From positions 682,001-746,000 of the forward strand of contig NZ_PYMI01000001.1 in NCBI RefSeq assembly GCF_003025595.1: DNA of 64,000 nucleotides, in the 5' to 3' direction. The translations under genes were made by a program, and so were the position numbers. The notes beneath the pieces are model-generated. The model saw nothing but the letters and a program-made list of their open reading frames with translations, was not told the origin of the DNA and did no database searches. Origin of the DNA: Photobacterium ganghwense. GTDB lineage: Bacteria > Pseudomonadota > Gammaproteobacteria > Enterobacterales > Vibrionaceae. Position 1 is the first letter of the stretch. Every line of letters starts with the position of its first letter. Positions 35,856 to 49,043 of the stretch are shown piece after piece.

Positions 35856-35946
35856 GACTTAGGTACACATTGATTAAGGTACTGTAGATTTTGATGCGAG
35901 TGATTTTGGTGCTAGTAATTTTAGTTGTATCGATTTAAGTGCTACG
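35856..35946 (+). pseudogene. Relic of a pentapeptide-repeat sequence
   Basis: Six units of 15-16 bp: 35856-35870, 35871-35886, 35887-35901, 35902-35916, 35917-35931, 35932-35946. Four translate in one frame as DFDAS, DFGAS, NFSCI, DLSAT, close to the A(D/N)LXX pattern of pentapeptide-repeat proteins. The second unit has one extra base and stops break the frame upstream, with no start codon or ribosome site. Either a decayed gene fragment or a chance minisatellite. Confidence 0.45.
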
Positions 35947-36006
35947 TACTCATGTACCGTTTTGTATAACGACGGTTTGAATCTGCCGATAAAGCCTGAC
36001 AGGGCC

Positions 36007-36555
36007 TTACAGATATTCGACAAACTGTGACAAATCACGCTCAGGCGCTTTGGCGTCACGGCAATCAGCCGTTCCCAGATACAGGAAGCCGGCAATCAAG
36101 TCCTCGCCGCTCACACCCAATGCTTCACGCACCACCGGGTGATATGCCCAGCTACCGGTGCGCCAGATGCCCGCAAATCCTTGTGCAACCGCAGCCATTT
36201 GCATCGCCTGCACCGCACAGCCAGCTGACAGGTGCTGTTCAATCACCGGTACTTTGTCATGCTCGGTCACTTTCGCCACCACAGTGATGACCATTGGCGC
36301 ACGGAAAGGCGCTTTGGATGCCTTTTCGATCACCGCCTCTTCCGCACCATCAGCTTTCGCCGCTTCCACCAGAATGTCAGCCAGTTTTTGCAGCCCTTCA
36401 CCTTCAGAAACAATGAAACGCCATGGCGTCAACGCCGCATGATCCGGGGCACGCAGGCCAGCGCGGAAGATATTGTCCAGCGCATCGCCCTGCGGGGCAG
36501 GTGCAGCCAGCTTAGGTAACGAGCGGCGATTTAACAGTAACGTAAGCGCGTCCAT
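36007..36555 (-). CDS. ydjA: NAD(P)H nitroreductase, YdjA type
   Basis: Small FMN-dependent nitroreductase-family enzyme, 182 residues, homodimeric in relatives. Recognised by MDALTLLLNRRSLPKLAAPA, LRAPDHAALTPWRFIV and the GFAGIWRTGSWAYHPVVRE segment, all typical of YdjA. Physiological substrate unclear. GAGG lies 6 nt before the ATG. Confidence 0.92.
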   Translation of the reverse strand: MDALTLLLNRRSLPKLAAPAPQGDALDNIFRAGLRAPDHAALTPWRFIVSEGEGLQKLADILVEAAKADGAEEAVIEKASKAPFRAPMVITVVAKVTEHDKVPVIEQHLSAGCAVQAMQMAAVAQGFAGIWRTGSWAYHPVVREALGVSGEDLIAGFLYLGTADCRDAKAPERDLSQFVEYL

Positions 36556-36757
36556 AACAACCTCATGATGAAAATAGTTCTTTTTTGTACATTACCACAA
36601 AAGCCTGATACAAAAACCTGAGCAATACTGTGGTTTATCGCAAGATCAACCGCGGCCCGAACTAACGAGCCGCTTGATTGACGTTCCTTCGTGCGATCCG
36701 GTGTATTAAATAATGGCAAAGTGGATACCACTGACCAGTCGCATGTTTAGCGCGGGC

Positions 36758-38956
<2,199 letters not shown>

Positions 38957-39022
38957 TTACTGTAATTCCTTGTTTACTAAGATAGGATAAACAGCATAAG
39001 AGAGAGTCAATCAGGTACCTTT

Positions 39023-40879
39023 ATGAAAATGTTACTAAAAGGAATCGGCAAGTTGTTCCGGGGAATCTGGAAGCTGATCAGCTTTGCCCGTCAACTGCTC
39101 ATTAACCTCATGTTCCTGGTGATACTGGGGATGGTGTTTTTCCTTTTCACCCAGAGCAGCAAACAACCGGAACTGCCGAAAGAGGCAGCCCTGGTGCTGG
39201 ATCTGACCGGCCCGATCGTTGAGCAGCGAACCTACATCAATCCTGTCGACAACCTGACAGGCAGCATGCTTGGCCAGCCACCTATTCAGGAAAACGTCCT
39301 ATTTGACATTGTCGAAGCCCTGCGTCAGGCCGCCACCGACGACCGGATCACCGGTCTGGTGCTGTATCTGCAGGACATGGATGAAACTAACCTGACCAAG
39401 CTGCGTTACATTGCCAAGGCTCTGAATGAGTTCAAAGAGTCTGGCAAGCCGGTGTATGCCGTGGGTGACAACTACAAGCAAAGCCAATACTACCTGTCGA
39501 GTTATGCCGATAAAATCATCATGTCTCCGGACGGTGGTGTACTGCTGACCGGTTACGGCAGTTACAGCCTGTACTATAAGAGCCTGCTAGAGAAACTGGA
39601 CGTCAACACGCATGTATTCCGGGTCGGTACTTACAAATCGTTTGTGGAACCTTACACGCTGGATGGCATGTCTGACGCCGCGCGAGAAGCCAATACCGTC
39701 TGGCTGAACCAGCTGTGGGATGCATTCACCCAGGATGTCGCTACCAACCGCAATATTGAAGCGGCTACGCTGACGCCAAAAATTGACAATCTGCTGGCTG
39801 ACCTGAAAGCCGTCAACGGCGATTTTGCTCAGCTGAGTGTGAAGCTGGGACTGGTGGATGAACTGCTGACCCGTCCTCAGATGCGCAAAGCGCTGATTGA
39901 CGTTTTTGGCGAAAATGATGGTCACAGCTTTAACCAGATCAGCTACTACGACTACCAGCCAACATTGAAAGACCGTTCACAGCCCAATGACAACCAGGTT
40001 GCCGTCGTGGTAGCCAGTGGTGCCATTATGGATGGCGATCAACGCCAGGGCACCATCGGAGGGGATTCAACTGCGGCCTTGCTGCGTGATGCCCGCTATG
40101 ACGACAAAGTGAAGGCCGTTCTGCTGCGGGTAGACAGCCCGGGAGGCAGCGCATTTGCTTCCGAGGTGATCCGTAACGAAGTGGATGAACTGCGTGCGGC
40201 AGGCAAGCCGGTCGTGGTTTCAATGTCGAGTGTGGCTGCATCCGGCGGATACTGGATTTCATCCAGTGCTGACCGCATTATCGCCCAGCCGACGACCATC
40301 ACAGGTTCTATCGGTATTTTCGCCATTCTGACCACCTTTGAAAAAGGGCTGGAAAATATGGGTGTGTACAGCGACGGGGTCGGAACCACACCGTTCTCAG
40401 GCGTTGGCGTTACCCGCGCGCTGCCGCAGGGTGTGGCCGAAATGTTCCAGATGGGCATTGAAAACGGCTACCAGCGTTTCATTGGGTTGGTAAGTGAACA
40501 CCGCAATATGACATTGGAGCAGGCCGATAAAGTCGCTCAGGGACGTGTCTGGACAGGTCAGGATGCGCTGAATCTTGGGTTAGTTGATGAACTGGGTGAC
40601 TTTGATCATGCCGTGAAAGTCACAGCTAGCCTCGCTAATTTGGGCGAAGACTACGAACTGCGCTGGATGACTGAGCCACTGAGCCCGGCTGAACTGTTCC
40701 TGCAACAATTTGGCACCGATGCCAAAGCTTGGGTTGCTGAAGCCATCTGGGGGGAAGTACCGGCTGCAATTCAACCCGTTACCCGACAGGTTGTAACAGA
40801 CCTGACAACCCTCGCTAACTTTAATGATCCAAAAGGACAATATGCGTTCTGCATAAACTGTCTGAATATCGAAAAGTGA
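39023..40879 (+). CDS. sppA: Signal peptide peptidase SppA (67K type)
   Basis: Inner-membrane serine protease that degrades cleaved signal peptides in the periplasm. The 618-residue product has one N-terminal membrane helix (LLINLMFLVILGMVFFLF), then two S49 repeats as in the long E. coli form. The nucleophile Ser lies in MSSVAASGGYWISSSADRI with TGSIGIF after it; the general-base Lys is in the first half (around GKPVYAVGDNYKQSQYYL). Followed by a strong terminator and ansA in the same orientation, as in E. coli. Confidence 0.95.
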   Translation: MKMLLKGIGKLFRGIWKLISFARQLLINLMFLVILGMVFFLFTQSSKQPELPKEAALVLDLTGPIVEQRTYINPVDNLTGSMLGQPPIQENVLFDIVEALRQAATDDRITGLVLYLQDMDETNLTKLRYIAKALNEFKESGKPVYAVGDNYKQSQYYLSSYADKIIMSPDGGVLLTGYGSYSLYYKSLLEKLDVNTHVFRVGTYKSFVEPYTLDGMSDAAREANTVWLNQLWDAFTQDVATNRNIEAATLTPKIDNLLADLKAVNGDFAQLSVKLGLVDELLTRPQMRKALIDVFGENDGHSFNQISYYDYQPTLKDRSQPNDNQVAVVVASGAIMDGDQRQGTIGGDSTAALLRDARYDDKVKAVLLRVDSPGGSAFASEVIRNEVDELRAAGKPVVVSMSSVAASGGYWISSSADRIIAQPTTITGSIGIFAILTTFEKGLENMGVYSDGVGTTPFSGVGVTRALPQGVAEMFQMGIENGYQRFIGLVSEHRNMTLEQADKVAQGRVWTGQDALNLGLVDELGDFDHAVKVTASLANLGEDYELRWMTEPLSPAELFLQQFGTDAKAWVAEAIWGEVPAAIQPVTRQVVTDLTTLANFNDPKGQYAFCINCLNIEK

Positions 40880-40883
40880 GATC

Positions 40884-40908
40884 AGCCCGGCAATGCCGGG
40901 CTTTTTTT
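40884..40908 (+). terminator. Terminator of sppA
   Basis: Stem AGCCCGGC / GCCGGGCT followed by seven T. Confidence 0.9.
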
Positions 40909-40962
40909 ACTTCCAGTTCACCGTATAATGCGTGCACCAAACCGAAAATTCTGTACCTGAAT

Positions 40963-41973
40963 ATGGAAAGGAAACACATTTACATTGCTTACACTGGCGG
41001 CACCATTGGTATGCAGAAGTCAGACCATGGTTATATTCCTGTTGCGGGTTTTATGGAACAGCAACTGGAAAGCATGCCAGAATTCCATCGTGCAGAAATG
41101 CCAAAATTCACTATTCATGAGTACGATCCGCTGATCGACTCATCGGATATGACGCCAGCGGATTGGCAGCGCATTGCTGATGATATTAAAGCGAACTACG
41201 ACAAGTATGATGGGTTTGTCATTTTGCATGGTACGGACACCATGGCATATACCGCATCTGCTCTGTCATTTATGTTCGAAAACCTGAACAAACCGGTGAT
41301 CGTTACCGGTTCGCAGATCCCGCTTGCTGAGCTACGCTCAGATGGCCAGAGCAACCTGCTCAATGCCCTGCATATTGCTGCGAATTACCCGGTAAACGAA
41401 GTCACCGTTTTCTTCAACAACAAACTGATTCGTGGTAACCGAAGCACGAAGGCGCACGCTGACGGGTTCAACGCATTCATTTCGCCGAACCTGCCACCAC
41501 TGCTTGAAGCGGGTATTAACATCCAGCTGAATAACGTGGAAGTGAACAAACAGCCGGATGGAGCATTCAAGGTGCACAACATCACGCCGCAACCTATCGG
41601 TGTGATCACTATGTATCCGGGCATTTCTCCTGAAGTGATTCGCAACACCCTTCGCCAGCCGGTCAATGCAATGATCCTGCTGACGTTTGGCGTGGGCAAT
41701 GCCCCGCAGAACCCTGAGTTGCTGGAGCAGCTGAAAGAAGCCAGCGACCGTGGCGTGATTGTCGTGAACCTGACCCAGTGTCTGTCCGGTAAGGTCAACA
41801 TGGGTGGTTACGCCACTGGCTGTGCCCTGGCTGATGCTGGTGTGATCAGTGGCTACGATATGACACCGGAAGCCGCCCTGGCGAAACTGCACTACCTGCT
41901 GAGTCTGGATCTGCCGACAGAAACGATTCGCGAGAAAATGCAGCAAGACCTACGCGGCGAGCTGTCTCACTGA
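40963..41973 (+). CDS. ansA: L-asparaginase I (cytoplasmic)
   Basis: Hydrolyses asparagine to aspartate and ammonia in the cytoplasm. The ATG at 40963 gives 336 residues (E. coli 338), beginning MERKHIYIAYTGGTIGM with the first catalytic Thr in TGGTIG; the second Thr is in FVILHGTDTMAYTASAL. No signal peptide. An in-frame extension up to 40876 runs through the sppA terminator and is not coding. Ribosome site before the ATG is poor. In some relatives pncA follows; here a DEAD-box helicase gene is convergent. Confidence 0.95.
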   Translation: MERKHIYIAYTGGTIGMQKSDHGYIPVAGFMEQQLESMPEFHRAEMPKFTIHEYDPLIDSSDMTPADWQRIADDIKANYDKYDGFVILHGTDTMAYTASALSFMFENLNKPVIVTGSQIPLAELRSDGQSNLLNALHIAANYPVNEVTVFFNNKLIRGNRSTKAHADGFNAFISPNLPPLLEAGINIQLNNVEVNKQPDGAFKVHNITPQPIGVITMYPGISPEVIRNTLRQPVNAMILLTFGVGNAPQNPELLEQLKEASDRGVIVVNLTQCLSGKVNMGGYATGCALADAGVISGYDMTPEAALAKLHYLLSLDLPTETIREKMQQDLRGELSH

Positions 41974-42010
41974 TAGCTCACAGCGTGTCGCATCCCGTGC
42001 GATTGAGATA

Positions 42011-42046
42011 AAAAAAACAGCGAGGAAATACCCTCGCTGTTTTTTT
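42011..42046. terminator. Bidirectional terminator ansA/dbpA
   Basis: A7-CAGCGAGG / CCTCGCTG-T7 with a 6-nt loop, between two convergent genes. Confidence 0.93.
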
Positions 42047-42072
42047 ATTGTTTTTGACCGTAGCAACCAGAA

Positions 42073-43461
42073 TCAGTCACGAATCTGGCGAACTCGGAAT
42101 GAACGCCCTTTCAGCTTACCGCGTTCCAGCTTTTTCAGCGCCGTGCGTGCCACATCACGCTGCACCGCTACGTACGCACAGAAGTCAAACACGTTGATCT
42201 TACCTACTTGGCTACCGGCAATCCCGCTCTCACCCGTCAATGCACCCAGAATATCCCCCGGACGCACTTTCTGCTTCTTACCACCGCCAATCTGCAGAGT
42301 CACCATACTTGGCTCCTGCGCAGGCAGATCAAGCAGATGAGAAGGCGGCAAAGCTTCCCCTTCAATGGTCTGCTCCAGGTATTCTTCCAACAGAAGGACC
42401 TTATAGTGCTCTTTGTCACTGAAGAACGAACAGGCCACCCCTTTGCCACCAGCACGACCTGTACGGCCAATACGGTGCACATGCACTTCCGTGTCACGAG
42501 CCAGTTGATAGTTCACAACCGCGTCCAGCGCATCAATATCCAAGCCGCGTGCGGCAACATCGGTCGCGACCAGTACCGAAGCACTTTTGTTGGCAAAACG
42601 CACCAGAGTCTGATCCCGCTCGCGCTGCTCCAGATCCCCGTGAAGGGCAATCGCACTAACGCCATGATAGTTCAGCTCATCAGCCACTTCCTGAGCTTCA
42701 CGCTTGGTGTTACAGAACACCACGGTTGATTCCGGCTGATGATGCGCCAGCAGCAGACGCAACGCCGTCATACGCTCTTCATTGGTCTCAACTTTGAAGA
42801 AATGCTGGCGAATACTGCTGCTGTCATGCGTCGATGACACTTTCACCACCACCGGGTCCTGCATGATACGACCGGCAATAGATTTGATCTGCGTCGGATA
42901 GGTCGCACTGAACAGCAGAGTCTGACGATCTGAAGGGGCAGCATCAATGATCTCATCCAGTGCTTCCTGAAAGCCCATTTCAAGCATGCGATCGGCTTCG
43001 TCCAGAATCAGCAAATTCAGATCATCCAGGTTCAGGTAACCTTTGCGGACATGCTCTTCAACCCGCCCCGGCGTCCCCACCACGATGTGCGCACCATGTT
43101 CCAGTGAACCAATCTGAGGGCCGAACGGCATACCGCCACACAGGGTCAGTACCTTGATGTTATGAATAGCCCGCGCCAGACGGCGAATTTCGTTCGCCAC
43201 CTGATCGGCCAGCTCGCGCGTTGGGCACAGAACCAGCGACTGCACGCGGAAGCGTTTCACATTCAGGTGTTCAAGGACCCCCAGACCGAATGCCGCTGTT
43301 TTACCGGAGCCGGTCTTACCCTGGGCAATGATATCTTTCCCCGCCAGAATATGGGGCAGGCTCTGGGCCTGAATTGGCGTCATTTGCTCATAACCCAGCG
43401 ATGACAGGTTAGAAAGCAGATCAGGTTTCAGATCCAGGGTCGAAAAAGCAGTCTGGCTCAC
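42073..43461 (-). CDS. dbpA: ATP-dependent RNA helicase DbpA
   Basis: DEAD-box helicase for large-subunit ribosome assembly that binds 23S rRNA hairpin 92 through its C-terminal domain. Motifs: Q motif in YEQMTPIQAQSLP, Walker A GKTGSGKTAAFG, LDEADRMLEMGF, SAT in LLFSATYPTQIK and HRIGRTGRAG. The C-terminal DbpA RNA-binding part has GGGKKQKVRPGDILGALTG. Start taken as the GTG at 43461 (protein SQTAFSTLDLKPDLL), with AGGA 9 nt upstream; the longer frame to 43542 has no homologous residues. Product 462 residues (E. coli 457). Confidence 0.95.
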   Translation of the reverse strand: MSQTAFSTLDLKPDLLSNLSSLGYEQMTPIQAQSLPHILAGKDIIAQGKTGSGKTAAFGLGVLEHLNVKRFRVQSLVLCPTRELADQVANEIRRLARAIHNIKVLTLCGGMPFGPQIGSLEHGAHIVVGTPGRVEEHVRKGYLNLDDLNLLILDEADRMLEMGFQEALDEIIDAAPSDRQTLLFSATYPTQIKSIAGRIMQDPVVVKVSSTHDSSSIRQHFFKVETNEERMTALRLLLAHHQPESTVVFCNTKREAQEVADELNYHGVSAIALHGDLEQRERDQTLVRFANKSASVLVATDVAARGLDIDALDAVVNYQLARDTEVHVHRIGRTGRAGGKGVACSFFSDKEHYKVLLLEEYLEQTIEGEALPPSHLLDLPAQEPSMVTLQIGGGKKQKVRPGDILGALTGESGIAGSQVGKINVFDFCAYVAVQRDVARTALKKLERGKLKGRSFRVRQIRD

Positions 43462-43686
43462 GGTCAGTATCCTATGTAGCGCCACATTATCATGCAGCAA
43501 AATTACCCTGCGTCCGATACGCAGGGACAAGGGCAGCGACACTACCAGCCTTTAGCCGAAAAATAAACCAATTCTCAGGGGATCACCCACCGGGAAATTT
43601 CCTTTCATCTCAGCAAAGCTGCGAACATTGTCAGGATTGCCAACTACACTTTCACTATTCGAAATCACAACAGGCATATACCCCTT

Positions 43687-44364
43687 ATGATTTTGCACGG
43701 CTCTTCTATTTCACCATTTGTCAGGAAGATCATGCTGGCGCTGGCTTACAAAGGGATCAGCTATGAATTGCAGCCGCTCAATCCCTATGTTGAAAAAGAG
43801 CTGGCTCAGAAGCGCCACCCGTTAGGCAAGGTGCCGGTACTGGAACATGATGGCCATAACATTATCGATTCCACCGTGATCGCCCATTATCTCGATGATC
43901 TCTACCCTGTCCCGCCGCTATACCCGGGAACCGCTTCGTCCCGGGCTAAAATTCGCTGGTTGGAAGAATATGCTGATACCCGCCTGACCTCTCTGATTGG
44001 CGGCGTGCTGTTCTACCAGAAAATATTGCGCGGCAAAATGTTGAATAAAGAGGTTGATGATGACGCCGTGGAACAGTGTCTGGAGCACCATCTGCCATTG
44101 GCACTGGCTTATCTTGAAGAGCAGTTACCCGAAGAAGGGTTTGTCGGGGAGCATCTGTCGATGGCGGAAATCAGTCTGTGGAGCATTCTGCGCAGTGGCT
44201 GGATGGCCGGACTGAGGCTGTCAAACTACCCCAAAATTCAGGCCTACATGTCTGCCATTGAACAGGAGCCCTGGATAGCCAACCTGATCAGTGAAGAAGA
44301 CCACGAGCTGTCAGGCTTTTACTGCAAGCCCGTGATCATCGGAACCATTGCGACAGACGCTTAA
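43687..44364 (+). CDS. Glutathione S-transferase family protein
   Basis: Cytosolic GST fold of 225 residues: N-terminal thioredoxin-like domain (MILHGSSISPFVRKIMLALAYKG; the cis-Pro in HPLGKVPVLEHDG and the glutathione-contacting DST in IIDSTVIAHYLDDL) and a helical C-terminal domain. The active residue is likely Ser in GSSISPFV. Substrate unknown. Ribosome site is weak. Single gene between dbpA and yeaC. Confidence 0.88.
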   Translation: MILHGSSISPFVRKIMLALAYKGISYELQPLNPYVEKELAQKRHPLGKVPVLEHDGHNIIDSTVIAHYLDDLYPVPPLYPGTASSRAKIRWLEEYADTRLTSLIGGVLFYQKILRGKMLNKEVDDDAVEQCLEHHLPLALAYLEEQLPEEGFVGEHLSMAEISLWSILRSGWMAGLRLSNYPKIQAYMSAIEQEPWIANLISEEDHELSGFYCKPVIIGTIATDA

Positions 44365-44488
44365 CCAGGACAAATGCTCAACGAAAAAGATACTTCATCA
44401 AGAGCGTCTCAGTGGAATCGGAGCAACTTAACCGAGAAGTGCGTCTTGCGTGCGTCTATTAAGGGTTCCGCTTATGTACAGTGACAGG

Positions 44489-44818
44489 TTACAGATCGTT
44501 GTGCTCGAAGCGAGCGATCTCCGAGCCGGTATTGTCTTCAATACCAAAGTCGCGCTTTAGCTCTGTCTTCGACTTAAACTTAATCTCTCCCCCCTTGGCG
44601 ACCGTCATGTGCTCGGCATCCGCATTGTTACGCGACTGATAAAGCATCACAGCTTGCATCGCTGAATCACGTTGCTGCTCGGTCAGTGGTGTACCATCCG
44701 GCCACTTTCCGATTTCCACAGCAGTGGCAATGCGTTGGTAAACCTCTGGGGTCATAGCGTTTAGCAATCTTTCAAGTTCCATGGCGACTTCATTCCGGTG
44801 ATCATTATGATTGTTCAT
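44489..44818 (-). CDS. yeaC: YeaC-family protein (DUF1315)
   Basis: Small soluble protein of unknown function. Recognised by LLNAMTPEVYQRIATAVEIGKWPDG (first part), LTEQQRDSAMQAVMLYQSR and KSKTELKRDFGI, which match E. coli YeaC. From the ATG at 44818 it has 109 residues; starting at 44782 (MELERLLNAM) gives 97, closer to the family. Stands in a region that also carries msrB, gapA and yeaD, as around yeaC in E. coli. Confidence 0.88.
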   Translation of the reverse strand: MNNHNDHRNEVAMELERLLNAMTPEVYQRIATAVEIGKWPDGTPLTEQQRDSAMQAVMLYQSRNNADAEHMTVAKGGEIKFKSKTELKRDFGIEDNTGSEIARFEHNDL

Positions 44819-45012
44819 TCGTCCGCTTTCGCTGCCAGAAACAGGATTACGACGATGTCAGTGTGATATACCAATTTCTTGCTGACTTCGACAAATCCCC
44901 GAGGCTATTTTGCTTATGGGATCACACTGCAGAAACGTATTTTACATCCGTTATTTCTCTGGTCGTTCAGGTAAACTTATAACCTATGTATCAGAAAGAA
45001 AAAATTGTTGCC

Positions 45013-45831
45013 ATGACCACTCCCGTCTCCCTGATAAAACACTGCGCTGTGATCGCCAGCATTCTGCTGCTAGGCGGATGCTATGAGCGCCACAGAACCA
45101 CAGACAGCCTCTGTGAAAGCTATCCGCAGATTTGTGCTGATACCAATATTGATGACGGGCAGTGCCGACTACAACGAACCACCCTGATCTGGCAGCGCTA
45201 CGATGTGCTGAAAAACCCGACAGATGCCGAAAAATTTAAAGAGCTGAAATTTACTTACGATTATCAGAAATGCCTTGAGTATGCTGCCCGCATTGAGCCA
45301 ACCGAGCTGAAAGAGCGAAAAACCATTCGTACCCAGGCATTACTGCATGCCTATGACTCCATTCGGCGCCTGAATGAAGAGCTGGCTCAGTCTGATGATC
45401 CTGAAATCCTCTATTTCCGCCTGAGTCAGGGCGACAAAACGGCAATGACCAAATTTTTAAAACTGGAAGGCTCAGAAGTTCTCGACTCACCCGATCTGCA
45501 ATTTGCACTGGCAACCATCTACATCGCCAAAGATCAGGATAAAACGGTATCTTTCCTGTTGCGGGCTCTGGAGTTGTATCAGCCGAATCAGCCAATCAAA
45601 CCGGAAATTATTCAAAGTCTGGCGACCTTGTCGCACCAGAAGGGAAATCAAGACGCCGCTTATTTATGGGCCCGGGTTGGCCACGAACTAGGGATGCAAA
45701 CGGCCAATATTGAAAAGCTGGATGCCTTCTATCCGATGCCTGAGCAAGCTCGTCTTGCATTAGTACAAAAAGCCCAGTACGTCGCCAAGGCGCTGCGCGA
45801 CGGAGTGTTTACGGCCCGTATGGCGTTTTAG
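45013..45831 (+). CDS. DUF2989 lipoprotein
   Basis: Envelope lipoprotein of about 272 residues with signal MTTPVSLIKHCAVIASILLL and lipobox LGGC (Cys about 23). The mature part starts with conserved cysteines (SLCESYPQIC; DGQCRLQR) and then forms tandem helices similar to TPR/Sel1 repeats. Function unknown; known to me mainly from Vibrionaceae and allied marine bacteria beside msrB/gapA. The frame is open to an ATG at 44986, but 45013 gives the more normal signal peptide; neither has a strong ribosome site. Confidence 0.78.
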   Translation: MTTPVSLIKHCAVIASILLLGGCYERHRTTDSLCESYPQICADTNIDDGQCRLQRTTLIWQRYDVLKNPTDAEKFKELKFTYDYQKCLEYAARIEPTELKERKTIRTQALLHAYDSIRRLNEELAQSDDPEILYFRLSQGDKTAMTKFLKLEGSEVLDSPDLQFALATIYIAKDQDKTVSFLLRALELYQPNQPIKPEIIQSLATLSHQKGNQDAAYLWARVGHELGMQTANIEKLDAFYPMPEQARLALVQKAQYVAKALRDGVFTARMAF

Positions 45832-45896
45832 ACAACCGCTCCAAACACGATGCTCAGAGCCCTGTTCTTCTCATGACCCAGCAGCCCTTTCCCGAC

Positions 45897-45933
45897 AAAA
45901 AACCGGATGGGCAACTGCCGCATCCGGTTTTTG
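45897..45933. terminator. Bidirectional terminator between the DUF2989 gene and msrB
   Basis: Stem AAAAAACCGGATG / CATCCGGTTTTT with further GGCA/TGCC pairing in the loop; lies between convergent genes, 25 bp beyond the msrB stop codon. Confidence 0.88.
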
Positions 45934-45957
45934 GTATTTCATCGCAATAAACGCGAA

Positions 45958-46356
45958 CTATTCTTCAGACTGACCAGCGAAAATCAGCGAGACCGAGTTC
46001 ACGCAGTAACGCTCACCCGTTGTGTCTGGCGGCCCGTCCGGGAACACATGGCCCAAATGGCTGTCGCAATTGGCGCAGCGAATTTCAATCCGGTGCATGC
46101 CATGGCTGAAATCTTCCAAGTATCGAATCGCGTCTTTACTGACCGGCTCATCAAAGCTCGGCCAACCGCAGCCGGAGTCATACTTATTGTCAGAGTGAAA
46201 CAGGGAAGCCTGGCAGCAAGTGCAGCTATACACGCCAGTTTCACGGTTGTGAAGCAGTTTGCCGGAGAAAGGCGGTTCTGTTCCTTGCTCACGACAAATA
46301 TGATATTGCTCATCAGTGAGCCTTTCTCGCCAGTAAGCATTTGATTTATCTGACAT
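45958..46356 (-). CDS. msrB: Peptide-methionine (R)-S-oxide reductase
   Basis: Repairs the R form of methionine sulfoxide in proteins. The 132-residue product has two zinc Cys pairs ([15 protein letters not shown]), CGWPSFDEP and the catalytic Cys in [16 protein letters not shown] lies 7 nt before the ATG. Divergent from gapA, an order known from E. coli and vibrios. Confidence 0.96.
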   Translation of the reverse strand: MSDKSNAYWRERLTDEQYHICREQGTEPPFSGKLLHNRETGVYSCTCCQASLFHSDNKYDSGCGWPSFDEPVSKDAIRYLEDFSHGMHRIEIRCANCDSHLGHVFPDGPPDTTGERYCVNSVSLIFAGQSEE

Positions 46357-47701
<1,345 letters not shown>

Positions 47702-47720
47702 TGTAAGCTTTCAGTGACTA

Positions 47721-47747
47721 AAAGGCGGCACTTCGGTGCCGCCTTTT
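47721..47747 (+). terminator. Terminator of gapA
   Basis: Stem AAAGGCGGCAC / GTGCCGCCTTT with TTCG tetraloop and T run. Confidence 0.94.
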
Positions 47748-47948
47748 TTGTATATTGTTCTCAGTAACAAATGAAATAGAATAATAAAATCAGACAATAT
47801 TTCAAAACCGATCACAGTTTTAACAAATAAATTTTAATTTTTGCTGATATTTTTTAAATTAAAATAAGTGAGTAAATTACTGTGCTTTTCCTTCATAAAA
47901 CCCTATAAAAGCTCAGTGATTTAGTTATTAACGTCAAAAGGATATCCA

Positions 47949-48824
47949 ATGGAAAGACGAAATCTTACAACAGTTGCTGTTCTGTCTGATGCCGTGACCA
48001 TTTGCGAATTCAACGGGATGAAAATTGTTCGGGTGCTTCATAATGAAGCTGAAGCCGGTATTTCATTACACGGCGGGCACCTGATTTGGTATCGTCCAGC
48101 AGATGAAGCAGACGTCATCTGGTTGAGTGAAAAGGCGGAGTTTGATCCAGCCAAAGCAATTCGCGGCGGTATCCCGGTATGCTGGCCTTGGTTTGGGAAA
48201 ACAGCGACACCGTCCCATGGTTTTGCCCGTATCAGTGAATGGTCATTGCTGGAGCACCGCGAGAATGAAAACGGCGTTATTGTGGCTTTATCTTTGGAAG
48301 ACAGTGACGATACCCGGGCTATCTGGCCTCACAAATTCCGTAATATCCTGACCTTTGAAATAGGACGCTCTCTCAAGGTATCGCTGACTTCAACCAATAC
48401 CGATGATTCACCGTGGAACTACGCGGGTGCCCTGCACTCCTATTTCCAGATACAGGATATTCGTTGTACCCAGATAACGGGTATGGGCACTGACTTCCTC
48501 GACAGTACAAAAGGAAATGAAGCTGACAGCACGGCAGAGCCTTTAACATTTGAAGGCGAAGTGGATCGCGTCTATGTCCGACCTCAGGCGACCATTACCA
48601 TTGATGATAATGCGGCACGCCAGTTGCTGATAACCAACCATGGGCACAATGCTGCAGTTATCTGGAATCCGTGGCAAGCACTGTCTGAGGCTATGGGTGA
48701 TATGGCAGATAACAGCTACGAGACCATGGTATGCGTAGAATCCACCATTCACAGCGACCAGACGATTACACTTGCTCCGGGTGAGTCTCACACTCTGAGC
48801 ACTGAGGTTCGTGTTTCCCGCTAG
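47949..48824 (+). CDS. yeaD: D-hexose-6-phosphate mutarotase YeaD
   Basis: Aldose-1-epimerase-like enzyme interconverting the anomers of glucose 6-phosphate and related sugars. The 291-residue product has HGGHLIWYRPADEADVIWLS, RGGIPVCWPWFG, SHGFARISEW and the C-terminal ESTIHSDQTITLAPGESH. Conserved His residues (HGFAR; ALHSYFQ) and a Glu are those of the galactose-mutarotase fold. Downstream of gapA as in E. coli. AAAGG lies about 9 nt before the ATG. Confidence 0.93.
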   Translation: MERRNLTTVAVLSDAVTICEFNGMKIVRVLHNEAEAGISLHGGHLIWYRPADEADVIWLSEKAEFDPAKAIRGGIPVCWPWFGKTATPSHGFARISEWSLLEHRENENGVIVALSLEDSDDTRAIWPHKFRNILTFEIGRSLKVSLTSTNTDDSPWNYAGALHSYFQIQDIRCTQITGMGTDFLDSTKGNEADSTAEPLTFEGEVDRVYVRPQATITIDDNAARQLLITNHGHNAAVIWNPWQALSEAMGDMADNSYETMVCVESTIHSDQTITLAPGESHTLSTEVRVSR

Positions 48825-49043
48825 GTACTTACGACACCAATCACTGCTGATCTGTGCTAATGCTAAGTAATAGCAAATGCCAAGGCTGAGACATTCCGTC
48901 ATTAAAGCGTTATCACTAGCTTCAGGGCTGTTCACCGGCAGCCCTGCTCTCTGGTTTGACAGCAGATCAATTTGGGTAAATTCCCATCACGTCCAGTCAA
49001 GCATATCGAGTGCGTTCAAGCCCACCTCTTATTTATTCAACCG

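Larger units (their letters stand above)
35704..36006. other. Region between selD and ydjA (303 bp)
   Basis: Holds the selD promoter area, a short direct repeat GATGTTGTCAAAA (near 35722 and 35747), the ydjA terminator, and a relic of 15-bp coding-like repeats (35856-35946). Confidence 0.5.
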
